Assembly (NCBI RefSeq): GCF_046523945.1
Contig: NZ_CP171363.1
Location: 1,240,001-1,304,000, forward strand
Source of the DNA: Faucicola mancuniensis
Lineage (GTDB): Bacteria > Pseudomonadota > Gammaproteobacteria > Pseudomonadales > Moraxellaceae
Reading direction: 5' to 3'
Length of the DNA stretch: 64,000 nt
Part shown: piece by piece, positions 35,271-43,455 of the stretch
How positions within the stretch are numbered: position 1 is the stretch's first letter
Layout of the letters: every line of letters starts with the position of its first letter
Program-made: the position numbers and the translations under genes
The notes under the pieces: model-generated
What the model saw: the letters and a program-made list of their open reading frames with translations, nothing else
Database searches by the model: none
Told to the model about the DNA's origin: nothing

Positions 35271-35300
35271 TTGACCCTGTCGCTAGGTAAGCGATAATAA
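35271..35300 (+). promoter_or_regulatory. candidate promoter of the rsmH-ftsL-ftsI-murE cluster
   Basis: TTGACC (35271-35276) and GATAAT (35293-35298), 16 bases apart, form a good sigma-70 promoter 30 bases before rsmH. The spacer contains a small dyad, TCGCT-AGGTA-AGCGA. The rest of the 334-base gap from 34995 is AT-rich, with no gene and no mraZ. Confidence 0.6.
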
Positions 35301-35328
35301 GCAGTTAAATTTTATTTTAGGTAACGCC

Positions 35329-36309
35329 ATGTCTAATAGCGAACAAAAGTCTTATTTTTTGCATGAAACGGTTTTGTTAAAAGAAACGGTTGCTAGTGTT
35401 TTGGGTGTAAAAAAAGTAGATGATTTGCAAAAAAATTTGCCAAAAAAATCGGGCATTTTTGTGGATGCAACCTTTGGGCGTGGCGGACATAGCCGATTGT
35501 TGCTTGAATACCTTGCCGATGATGCGGTTTTGGTGGTGTTTGACAAAGACCCACAAGCGATAGCAGTTGCCAAAAACTTGGCAAAAAACGACAGCCGTAT
35601 CAAAGTCGTGCATGATAGTTTTGCTAATATTATCAATGCGTTAGCAAGTTTAAATATTGACAAAGTGGACGGTATCATGGCGGATTTGGGCGTGTCTAGT
35701 CCACAGCTAGATGATGGCAGTCGTGGCTTTAGCTTTATGCGTGATGGCGTGGTGGATATGCGAATGGACACCAGCCGTGGGCAGTCGGTGGGCGAGTGGC
35801 TACAGATGGTTGATGAAGAAACGCTTGCTAATGTGCTTTTTGAGTATGGCGAAGAACGCTATAGCCGTAGGATTGCCCGTGCGATTAAGCAGATGGAAAA
35901 TTACAATTCCACATTAGAGCTTGCTGAAACCATCAAACAAGCCCACCCAAATTGGCAAAAAGGCAAACACCCTGCAACCCAGAGTTTTCAAGCCATGCGG
36001 ATTTTTATTAACAATGAATTGGGTGATGTGGAGACGTTTTTGGACGCAAGTTTGACCGTGCTAAAACCAAATGGACGGCTTGCGGTGATTAGCTTTCATT
36101 CGCTAGAAGACAGACGCATTAAGCAGTTTTTGCAAAAGCACAGCAAGGGGCAATACCCAGAAGATGAGCAGTTGCCGATACCGCCAAAACGCCCAAAATA
36201 TCTGACAAAACCCGAACGCACCGCCCCAAGCGATGGCGAAGTTAAGCAAAACCCACGAGCCAGAAGTGCGTGGCTAAGGTCGGCAAGTCGCACTGATATT
36301 GTTTTTTAA
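35329..36309 (+). CDS. rsmH: 16S rRNA (cytosine1402-N4)-methyltransferase RsmH (MraW)
   Basis: Methylates C1402 in the ribosomal P site. The SAM-binding start is IFVDATFGRGGHSRLLLE, then the family motifs VDGIMADLGVSSPQLDDGSRGFSF (in two parts), VISFHSLEDRRIKQF and the C-terminal PRARSAWLRSASR. It has 326 residues. It heads the division/cell-wall cluster without the usual mraZ before it. Confidence 0.97.
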   Translation: MSNSEQKSYFLHETVLLKETVASVLGVKKVDDLQKNLPKKSGIFVDATFGRGGHSRLLLEYLADDAVLVVFDKDPQAIAVAKNLAKNDSRIKVVHDSFANIINALASLNIDKVDGIMADLGVSSPQLDDGSRGFSFMRDGVVDMRMDTSRGQSVGEWLQMVDEETLANVLFEYGEERYSRRIARAIKQMENYNSTLELAETIKQAHPNWQKGKHPATQSFQAMRIFINNELGDVETFLDASLTVLKPNGRLAVISFHSLEDRRIKQFLQKHSKGQYPEDEQLPIPPKRPKYLTKPERTAPSDGEVKQNPRARSAWLRSASRTDIVF

Positions 36310-36347
36310 CCGTTTTTTTTAATTTTTTCACAGTCAAGCAGTTTGTT

Positions 36348-36869
36348 ATGCTAAAATCCAATGCAACCTTTTTAAACAACGCAAAAAATTCTCAGTCAAA
36401 TCCTGATAAAGCCAGTTTTATGGACAATGTGCAGGTCGCTAAGGCAATCTTTGCTAAAAAAAACCAACAAAATTCCACTAAATTAACACCGCACCGTGGC
36501 ACAACAGGCGTGAATCAAGATGGCATTCAACAAAATATCAATGATGTACTTAATGCCGAATATCGTGGCATGAGTTTATACAGCATTGCGATGATTTTTT
36601 TGATTATTGCGATTTTGTGGACAGGGGTGCAAACGGTTGAACAGGTGCAACAATATCACCAAGAATACGGACAGTTGCAACAGTTAAAAAAAGATTTTCG
36701 TGCACTTCAGATTGAACACCAACAAATGTTGATTGAACAACAGGCATTTAGTGCCACGCCTCAAGTTACCAATCGTGCGGTTACTGAGTTAAATATGTTT
36801 TATCCCAACGTGTCTGACCGTATGATTATTAATAACAATGGACAAGAAATTCATCAAAAAAACTTCTGA
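36348..36869 (+). CDS. ftsL: cell division protein FtsL
   Basis: A bitopic divisome protein that forms a complex with FtsB and FtsQ and activates FtsWI. The single membrane helix (MSLYSIAMIFLIIAILWTGV) is near residues 75-95, followed by a periplasmic coiled coil (QLQQLKKDFRALQIEHQQM). The call rests on this architecture and on its place between rsmH and ftsI; FtsL sequences are poorly conserved. The cytoplasmic N-terminus, about 75 residues, is longer than in E. coli FtsL. Confidence 0.85.
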   Translation: MLKSNATFLNNAKNSQSNPDKASFMDNVQVAKAIFAKKNQQNSTKLTPHRGTTGVNQDGIQQNINDVLNAEYRGMSLYSIAMIFLIIAILWTGVQTVEQVQQYHQEYGQLQQLKKDFRALQIEHQQMLIEQQAFSATPQVTNRAVTELNMFYPNVSDRMIINNNGQEIHQKNF

Positions 36870-36935
36870 CGAAGATGTTAAACCCATTGTAATTGACTAA
36901 AATACTCAACATTAATTCACTGATGTAACTATATT

Positions 36936-38948
36936 ATGTTTAAGCTGTCAAAAAATAAAAAAACCACCCAAAAAACTACCACAACCAAACGCAAAAATGC
37001 AGGTGCGTCCATGCGAGCCAGCGTGGAAACGGACAACCCACGTTTTAAATTGGTTTGGTTGTTGATGGTGCTGTGTTTTGGGGCATTGTTTAGCCGTTTG
37101 GCATATGTGCAAGTGATTAACCCAGCTTATTACCAAGAAAAGGGCAACCAACTGATTACCACCACGGTCAAACAGTCGCCGTATCGTGGCATGATTACTG
37201 ACAGAAACAATATTCCTTTGGCGATTTCAGCACCGTTGGTTACGGTCGTTTTTAGCCCACACGATTATGCAGTTGAGTACTACAGTTTAAAAAAGAGTGA
37301 AGAAGAATTAAACAAATCCACCCCCAGTAAAGTGGTGAATGAAAATAAAGCACGAGTTGCCAAACGTCTGCAAAACATGGATTTGCAACGATTATCAGCA
37401 TTAACAGGAATCGATGTCAATCAGTTCAAACATGCGGTACAAATTAACAACAACATAGATTTTTCGGACGAAGAAGCGGTCAAATCCGTGTTACCAAATG
37501 GGGCAGGTTCGCATTATTTTATGTTGATGAAAAATGTCAGTCCAGAAAACGCCCAAGGTGTGATAAATGCCGACTTTGCAGGGGTGAATGTGGAGTATTT
37601 TTACCAACGTTTTTATCCACAGCCACAACCAAACGCACAGTTGTTGGGTTTTATGTCAAAATCTGATGACAAAGATGGCGGACATTATCGTGGACAATCA
37701 GGGATTGAGCGGGTTTTTGATGAGCAATTATCGGGTGATTTTGGCGAAGTGATGGTAATGAAAGATGCCAAAAATAACCGTTTAAAAGAAATCAAACAAA
37801 TCAAACCTGAAGTTGCAGGCAAAGACATTCAGTTAACCATTGATTCACGCTTGCAATATATTTTGTATCAAGAGTTGGAGCGTGCAGGGCGTTTGCAAAA
37901 AGCCCAATGGGCGACAGGTATGATAGTTGATGTCAGTTCTGGCGAAGTGCTTGCCATGTCAAACTGGCCGTCATTTAACCCCAATGATTTAAACAGTATG
38001 ACCAACGAAAATCAGCGAAATCATGCGTTGATTGATATGTTTGAACCGGGTTCGGTGATGAAGCCTATTACTGTTGCGACAGGGTTAAAATCAGGGCAAT
38101 ATAATTTAAATTCAAAAATTAACACAAGCCCTGGTAGCATGAATGTGCAAGGGCATACCATCAGAGACCACGGCAATTTGGGTGTGATTAGCTTACGTCA
38201 GCTTATCCAAAAATCCAGTAATATCGGCTCGGCAAAAATCGCTTTGTCTTTACCACCAAGTACCATGAGCGAAACTCAAAAACTATTTGGTTTTGGCAAA
38301 AAAACTAATCTGAAATTACCGGGGGAAGTGGCTGGCAACGTTCCTACGCCCAACAACAATGAAATCGCACGCCGAGCGACAGTCTCTTATGGTTATGGAC
38401 TTAACGTAACACTGGCTCAACTGGCACAAGCCTACACAGTGCTAGGCTCTGGCGGTATTTTTCGTCCTTTGACTGTGGTAAGAAGTAGCCGTGATAACGC
38501 CATCAATAGCCACAGTCTTAACAATGTCGCCGTGCCATTTGCCAAGCCAGACAGCACACAAATTATCAAAAATTCTGATGCCTTGGCGGTCGTGGATATG
38601 ATGTCAAGCGTAACCGAAGCAGGTGGAACGGCACGCCTTGCCGCCATTGATGGCTACCGTGTCGCAGGTAAAACAGGCACAGCCAGACGTGTGAACCCAA
38701 AAGGCGGTTATTATGATAACCAATATCATACTTCATTTGTCGGTATTGCCCCAGCCTCTAACCCTCGCTTTGTCGTGGCGATTATGGTGGAAAATCCGCA
38801 ATTACAAAAATTTGGCGGCTTGGTCGCAGCACCCGTATTTAAAAACGTGATGAAAGAAACCTTGCGTCTGTACAACGTGCCTTTTGACAAACCGTTAACA
38901 GGCAAAGAAGTAACCAGTGTAGATGCCAACAGTGCCAATGATTTATAA
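36936..38948 (+). CDS. ftsI: peptidoglycan transpeptidase FtsI (PBP3)
   Basis: The septal class B penicillin-binding protein. It has a short cytoplasmic Lys/Thr-rich N-terminus, one membrane helix (LVWLLMVLCFGALFSRLAYV), a dimerisation domain, and a transpeptidase domain with all three motifs: SVMK in EPGSVMKPI, SSN in QKSSNIGSAKIA, and KTGTA in VAGKTGTARR. At 670 residues it is longer than E. coli FtsI (588). murE follows after 28 bases. Confidence 0.96.
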   Translation: MFKLSKNKKTTQKTTTTKRKNAGASMRASVETDNPRFKLVWLLMVLCFGALFSRLAYVQVINPAYYQEKGNQLITTTVKQSPYRGMITDRNNIPLAISAPLVTVVFSPHDYAVEYYSLKKSEEELNKSTPSKVVNENKARVAKRLQNMDLQRLSALTGIDVNQFKHAVQINNNIDFSDEEAVKSVLPNGAGSHYFMLMKNVSPENAQGVINADFAGVNVEYFYQRFYPQPQPNAQLLGFMSKSDDKDGGHYRGQSGIERVFDEQLSGDFGEVMVMKDAKNNRLKEIKQIKPEVAGKDIQLTIDSRLQYILYQELERAGRLQKAQWATGMIVDVSSGEVLAMSNWPSFNPNDLNSMTNENQRNHALIDMFEPGSVMKPITVATGLKSGQYNLNSKINTSPGSMNVQGHTIRDHGNLGVISLRQLIQKSSNIGSAKIALSLPPSTMSETQKLFGFGKKTNLKLPGEVAGNVPTPNNNEIARRATVSYGYGLNVTLAQLAQAYTVLGSGGIFRPLTVVRSSRDNAINSHSLNNVAVPFAKPDSTQIIKNSDALAVVDMMSSVTEAGGTARLAAIDGYRVAGKTGTARRVNPKGGYYDNQYHTSFVGIAPASNPRFVVAIMVENPQLQKFGGLVAAPVFKNVMKETLRLYNVPFDKPLTGKEVTSVDANSANDL

Positions 38949-38976
38949 AAACACACATGATAAAAAGGAAAAAATC

Positions 38977-40524
38977 ATGAAAATTTCGCAATTTACTCTA
39001 AATAATGAATTAAAACAAATTTTACAATTAGTTGAAAATTTAACTTTTAACAACTTTGCCGTTGATAGCCGAAAAGTGCAAAAAGGCGATGCGTTTATTT
39101 TGTTAAAAAGCCAAAATCCCAATGCCAAATTTGATTTGCAAACGCTTGGCAGTTATTTAAACCAAGTCAAAGACAAAGCGGTGTTTGTGTTGTCCGAGCT
39201 TGACGTGTCAGAGATAGCCAAAGCGTATGATTTTCCGATTGTGCTTTTGCCAAACATTCGGAATTTTTTGGGTGATTTGATTTGTCAAAGTTTGCAATTG
39301 ACCGAAAAAGCGTTAAATGAAAAAATAGCCTTGCCAAAAATCGTTGCCGTTACAGGCACAAATGGCAAAACTACCGTCAGCCAACTTACCGCCCAGCTTA
39401 TCAGCCAAGCCAACATCAAAACCGCTGTCATGGGAACGGCAGGTAATGGCATTCTACCCAATCTTACCCCAAGCACGCACACCACGCTTGAAGTGTTTAA
39501 TTTGCACCATACCATTTTTGATTTTGCCAAACAAGGCGTACAGGCGTTAGCGATTGAAGCCAGCTCGCACGGCTTGCACCAACAGCGTTTACAGGGCGTG
39601 GGCGTTAATGTGGCGATGTTTACCAACCTTAGCCGAGACCATTTGGATTATCATGCCGACATGGACGATTATGCACAGGCTAAGGCACGTTTGTTTGATA
39701 AAAATGAATTTCCACAATTGACGCACGCCATCATCAATCTTGATGATGAGTTTAGCGAGTTGATGATTAACAAGGCAAAACAGTCGGATTTGACCGTTTG
39801 GACGTACAGTTTAACCAACGATAAAGCCGATTTTTTTGCCAAAACAATCGCCCCAAGTTTGAGCGGTGTGGATTTGATTTTAACAACGCCACGAGGGGAA
39901 TTGGCGGTAAAAAGTCCGCTGTTAGGGCGGTTTAATGTGGCAAATTTATTGGCAAGTATTGGCGGTGTTTTGGCTTTATCAGAGAGTGGGGTAATGGGTT
40001 TAACACTTGACCAAATCCAAACCGCTGTGCCAAATTTGTATGGAGCGATTGGGCGAATGGACAGAGTGCCTTCAAAAGCTGGCTGTTTTATCGTGGATTA
40101 TGCTCACACGCCAGATGCACTTGAGCAGGTTTTTACAAGTCTAAAACAGCACTGCACAGGCGAGTTGTGGGCGGTATTCGGCTGTGGCGGTGATAGAGAT
40201 AAGGGCAAGCGTCCGCTGATGGCACAAGTTGGACTAAAATTTGCCGATAAGGTGATTTTTACCGCTGACAACCCACGCACCGAAAACCCTAACGCTATTT
40301 TAAACGATATGCAACAAGGCATGACCTGCGAGCAACATTACAAGGCGATGATTGAGCCTGACCGCAAAACGGCGATTGAATATGCGGTGCAAAATGCAGG
40401 GGCGAATGATATTGTGGTGATTGCAGGCAAGGGGCATGAGACTTATCAAGAGATTGATGGTGTACGGTATGATTTTGATGATAAAGTGATTGTTAAAAAT
40501 GCGTTGGGAAAATTTGGGAAGTAA
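38977..40524 (+). CDS. murE: UDP-MurNAc-tripeptide synthetase MurE
   Basis: Adds meso-diaminopimelate to UDP-MurNAc-L-Ala-D-Glu. The ATP site is VAVTGTNGKTTVSQL, and the diaminopimelate-selecting DNPR motif is present in TADNPRTENP. It has 515 residues from the ATG at 38977, chosen for AAAAGGAA just upstream and because the longer frame overlaps ftsI. In most bacteria murF follows directly; here 1.2 kb of foreign-looking sequence intervenes. Confidence 0.97.
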   Translation: MKISQFTLNNELKQILQLVENLTFNNFAVDSRKVQKGDAFILLKSQNPNAKFDLQTLGSYLNQVKDKAVFVLSELDVSEIAKAYDFPIVLLPNIRNFLGDLICQSLQLTEKALNEKIALPKIVAVTGTNGKTTVSQLTAQLISQANIKTAVMGTAGNGILPNLTPSTHTTLEVFNLHHTIFDFAKQGVQALAIEASSHGLHQQRLQGVGVNVAMFTNLSRDHLDYHADMDDYAQAKARLFDKNEFPQLTHAIINLDDEFSELMINKAKQSDLTVWTYSLTNDKADFFAKTIAPSLSGVDLILTTPRGELAVKSPLLGRFNVANLLASIGGVLALSESGVMGLTLDQIQTAVPNLYGAIGRMDRVPSKAGCFIVDYAHTPDALEQVFTSLKQHCTGELWAVFGCGGDRDKGKRPLMAQVGLKFADKVIFTADNPRTENPNAILNDMQQGMTCEQHYKAMIEPDRKTAIEYAVQNAGANDIVVIAGKGHETYQEIDGVRYDFDDKVIVKNALGKFGK

Positions 40525-40544
40525 CGTGAATATTAAAGTTTATT

Positions 40545-40624
40545 GCCAGTAAGAACATTCTTGCGGTCGGGCTTGACCGTCTGGGAGCAGGAATCCCCGA
40601 ACGATAGGGAGGAGAGGAAGTCAA
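40545..40624 (+). mobile_element. IS200/IS605-type right-end relic
   Basis: The sequence GTAAGAACATTCTTG, then a CGGTC/GACCG hairpin, GGGAGCAGGAATCCCC and a final GGAAGTCAA, has the form of the right end of IS200/IS605 (tnpB) elements. Their right-end cleavage site is often TCAA, and this region encodes the 3' scaffold of the guide RNA. No transposase or tnpB is nearby, so only the end remains. Identification is from memory of the family and not from a search. Confidence 0.5.
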
Positions 40625-40657
40625 AAACAAAAACTATCTAAGATTTTGGCAGTTAAC

Positions 40658-40686
40658 TTGATATATATCAAGATATATACTATAAT
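40658..40686 (+). promoter_or_regulatory. vapBC promoter with palindromic operator
   Basis: TTGATA (40658-40663) and TATAAT (40681-40686) are 17 bases apart, a near-consensus promoter. The palindrome TTGATATATATCAA (40658-40671) covers the -35 box, and a related half (AGATATATAC) follows. It is a likely VapB operator, and it is also a perfect match to the FNR/ANR consensus TTGAT-N4-ATCAA. Confidence 0.8.
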
Positions 40687-40706
40687 CAGTCTAAAAAGGA
40701 GTGCTT

Positions 40707-41021
40707 ATGTCAAATTTACACATTTCTTCTAAAACCAGCCCACCAACTTCAATCCCAACAACCGCCAAAATCTTCATGAACGGACGCAGTCAAGCTGTAC
40801 GCTTGCCATTGGCATATCGTTTTGATACCGATGAAGTTTATATCAGCCGTGATGAGACAACAGGCAACATCATTTTGTCTGCCAAACCCAAAAAAATAAA
40901 CGATTGGAACAGCGTATTTCAAGCCATCAGCGAATTGCAAGTGGACGATGTGGCAGGATTTTTAGACACACCAAAAGACGACAGAGAGCCAAAAGACGTG
41001 TTTGGAGATTGGCACGCATGA
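40707..41021 (+). CDS. vapB: VapB-type antitoxin
   Basis: The antitoxin of a type II toxin-antitoxin pair. The AbrB/MazE-like DNA-binding domain is clear: AKIFMNGRSQAVRLPLAYRF followed by TDEVYISRD. The C-terminal part (from about residue 65) should wrap the toxin. It has 104 residues from the ATG at 40707, with AAGGAG 5 bases upstream. Its stop overlaps the vapC start (ATGA). It probably represses its own strong promoter together with VapC. Confidence 0.9.
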   Translation: MSNLHISSKTSPPTSIPTTAKIFMNGRSQAVRLPLAYRFDTDEVYISRDETTGNIILSAKPKKINDWNSVFQAISELQVDDVAGFLDTPKDDREPKDVFGDWHA

Positions 41022-41431
41022 AACAGTATATGTTTGAAACCAATATGCTTAGTTTTTTATTACGCAGTGTCATGCAAAATCAGCATACTCGCATTCAAGA
41101 AAAATTGGCGTATTGTCATCATTCACAATTGTTTATTTCTAACATTGTGCTTGCCGAAGTGTTATTTGGGCTTGCCAAAAAACCTGAAGCAACACGTCTA
41201 CACAAGGCAACGCATTTACTCCTTGAGCAGTTTAATGTGGCGGTTTTTGATGAAAAAATGAGCGAACATTATGGGCAATTTAAAGCAAATTTGATACGTT
41301 CTGGCAAAAATCTCACGCCACTGGATTTATTAATAGCATCTCACGCTGATGGGCTTGGCATGACTTTGATAAGTAATGACCAAGCGTTTTTTCAATTGGA
41401 AAATTTTAGTGTGGAAGATTGGACGGTATAA
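41018..41431 (+). CDS. vapC: VapC-type PIN-domain ribonuclease toxin
   Basis: A 137-residue PIN-domain toxin; VapC proteins cleave tRNA or rRNA. Acidic metal-binding positions are E47 (LAEVLFGLAK), D103 (LTPLDLLIASHA) and D121 (ISNDQAF). The first catalytic position, nearly always Asp in LDTN, is Glu7 here (FETNML). Glu may still bind metal, but activity could be reduced. It overlaps vapB by 4 bases. The pair sits inside the cell-wall gene cluster. Confidence 0.9.
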   Translation: MKQYMFETNMLSFLLRSVMQNQHTRIQEKLAYCHHSQLFISNIVLAEVLFGLAKKPEATRLHKATHLLLEQFNVAVFDEKMSEHYGQFKANLIRSGKNLTPLDLLIASHADGLGMTLISNDQAFFQLENFSVEDWTV

Positions 41432-41436
41432 AAATA

Positions 41437-41736
41437 ATGCTCAAATTTGACGAATTGATAAGAACCTTATTTGTAGAAATTGATAAATATAATTTTTATT
41501 TAAAATTAAAAATTGAACTTATCAAAACCCACGACAATCGATTTTATACACGAGTGTTTGAAGAAAATCTTTATGAATTAACACCAACTTTTGACGAAAG
41601 TTTTTTTGCACCCAATCACCGTTCGGACGAGTTGTTATTTATTCCTATTGATTATTATTTTGATAAGGATAAATATGATGACGAGCAAGAATGCCTTGAA
41701 AAAACGCTACAAAAAATTGAGCAGATTTTTAATTAA
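41437..41736 (+). CDS. hypothetical protein, 99 aa, downstream of vapC
   Basis: I do not recognise this 99-residue acidic protein. It starts MLKFDELIRTLFVEIDKYNF, has no signal or membrane segment, and is rich in Asp/Glu, Phe and Tyr. The ATG at 41437 is 5 bases after the vapC stop, and murF starts 12 bases after its own stop, so it is probably on the same transcript. It appears to have arrived with vapBC. Confidence 0.65.
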   Translation: MLKFDELIRTLFVEIDKYNFYLKLKIELIKTHDNRFYTRVFEENLYELTPTFDESFFAPNHRSDELLFIPIDYYFDKDKYDDEQECLEKTLQKIEQIFN

Positions 41737-41748
41737 AAGAGAAAAAAT

Positions 41749-43236
41749 ATGACCCCATACATTTGGCAAAAAGAAAACCTAACCCAAGCGGTAAAAGACC
41801 TAAACCCAACTTGGCAAGGCGAATTTACCGCACAAAGTACCAAAATCACGACTGACACTCGCAAAATTGAGCAAGGCGACATTTTTTTGGCAATTAAAGG
41901 CGACAACTTTGACGGACATGACTATGTGCAAACCGCCAAAGACAAAGGGGCGATTTTAGCCATTATCAGCACGGCTCAAGCGGTGGAATTACCGCAACTG
42001 ATTGTCAGCGATACCAAACTGGCACTTGGCAAACTTGGGGCGTATCGCAGAGACCAGCACCCAAATCTCAAAGTCGTTGCCATCACAGGCTCGATGGGCA
42101 AAACCACCGCCAAAGAAATGCTCGGTGCGATTTTGGGTCGCATTGCCCCAACGCTCATCACTCGTGGCAATCTCAACAACGATTTGGGCGTGCCGATGAT
42201 GTTGCTTGAATTAACGGACGAACACCGCTATGCTGTCATGGAGCTGGGGGCGAACCACGTTGGAGAGATTGCTTATACTACAAGCCTTGTCAAGCCTGAT
42301 GTGGCGTGCGTGCTAAACATTGGCACGGCTCATTTGGGCGAGTTTGGCGGACGAGACAACATTGCCAAAACCAAAGCCGAAATTTATCAAGGTTTAAATC
42401 AAGATGGCGTGGCGGTTGTGCCGTTTGGTGATGATTATTTTGAAATTTTGCAAAATACCGCTCAAAATTTTACCAAAAATATTATCACTTTTGGTGAGCG
42501 TGAAGTATCGCTTGAGCAGGCTGGCGTAGATATAAGCAAAATTCACGAAATTGGCTTGACCAAAGACGACATGATTATGCTTGCAGGCGATGTATTTGCC
42601 GATGATGTGGACGTGGGCAATGTGTGCGAATCTAGCCTAAATTTTAATTTTGAAATTGATGAAATTCAAAGCACAGACGTAACCTTGCATTTTGCAGGCG
42701 AGCATAACATTACCAATGCGTTGGCAAGTTCCGCTTGTGCGGTGGCGTTGGGATTATCCATTGATGAGATTGCACAAGGTTTAAACGTGGCAAAACCTGC
42801 TAAAGGGCGGTTAAATTTTAGTGACTTTACCAATAAAGGGGGCAAACATACGCTGATTGATGACACTTACAATTCCAATCCGTCTGCGGTAATGGCGGCT
42901 GCTAACGTCTTGATAAATCAAGATAAAGTAAAAGTTTTGGTGCTGGGTGATATTGGCGAGCTTGGCGATGAAGCGGTCAATGAACACGCCAAACTTGGCG
43001 AAAAACTTGCCCAAATGCCAATTGATAAATTACTGGTAGTCGGTGAATTAATGGCTCATACGGCAAAATCCGCCAATGCCATTACGCCTGATTTTGCCAT
43101 TCATTTTGACAACAAAAGCGACTTGGCAGAGCATTTAAAACAACTGCTTGCCAATGACGCTTGCACCGTGCTGTTTAAAGGTTCACGCTTTATGGCGATG
43201 GAAACGGTGATTGCGGATTTATTAACCAACAATTAA
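41749..43236 (+). CDS. murF: UDP-MurNAc-pentapeptide synthetase MurF
   Basis: Adds D-Ala-D-Ala to the UDP-MurNAc-tripeptide. The ATP site is VAITGSMGKTTAKEML; TRGNLNNDLGVP and the Mur central motifs MELGANHVGEIAYT and IDDTYNSNPSAVMAA are present. It has 495 residues. The gene follows the 99-aa unknown gene by 12 bases, so its expression may depend on the vapBC promoter as well as on readthrough from murE. Confidence 0.97.
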   Translation: MTPYIWQKENLTQAVKDLNPTWQGEFTAQSTKITTDTRKIEQGDIFLAIKGDNFDGHDYVQTAKDKGAILAIISTAQAVELPQLIVSDTKLALGKLGAYRRDQHPNLKVVAITGSMGKTTAKEMLGAILGRIAPTLITRGNLNNDLGVPMMLLELTDEHRYAVMELGANHVGEIAYTTSLVKPDVACVLNIGTAHLGEFGGRDNIAKTKAEIYQGLNQDGVAVVPFGDDYFEILQNTAQNFTKNIITFGEREVSLEQAGVDISKIHEIGLTKDDMIMLAGDVFADDVDVGNVCESSLNFNFEIDEIQSTDVTLHFAGEHNITNALASSACAVALGLSIDEIAQGLNVAKPAKGRLNFSDFTNKGGKHTLIDDTYNSNPSAVMAAANVLINQDKVKVLVLGDIGELGDEAVNEHAKLGEKLAQMPIDKLLVVGELMAHTAKSANAITPDFAIHFDNKSDLAEHLKQLLANDACTVLFKGSRFMAMETVIADLLTNN

Positions 43237-43376
43237 AAATAGAGCTTTTGGCAAAAACTGTTACGTTTTGCAAAACTTGATGATTTTTTTGCCAAAATTC
43301 TTTACAATAGCACTTTTTTATTATTTTTGCTAATTTATACCAAATATATCAAATACAATAAATTTTGTGTGGTAGA

Positions 43377-43393
43377 GGCGTATTGTATACGCC
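43377..43393. repeat. REP-like palindrome upstream of mraY
   Basis: GGCGTATTGTATACGCC is a perfect 7-bp hairpin with a 3-base loop, preceded by GTGGTAGA. Similar GGCGTAT/ATACGCC palindromes are widespread extragenic repeats (family knowledge). It lies in the 219-base murF-mraY gap, which also holds TTTTGGCAAAA and TTTTGCCAAAA motifs at 43247 and 43287. Confidence 0.45.
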
Positions 43394-43455
43394 CTTAAAT
43401 AAAATGCATTTTATCATTAGCCAAAATCCAAAAATTCCAAATAAAGGAGCAACCC

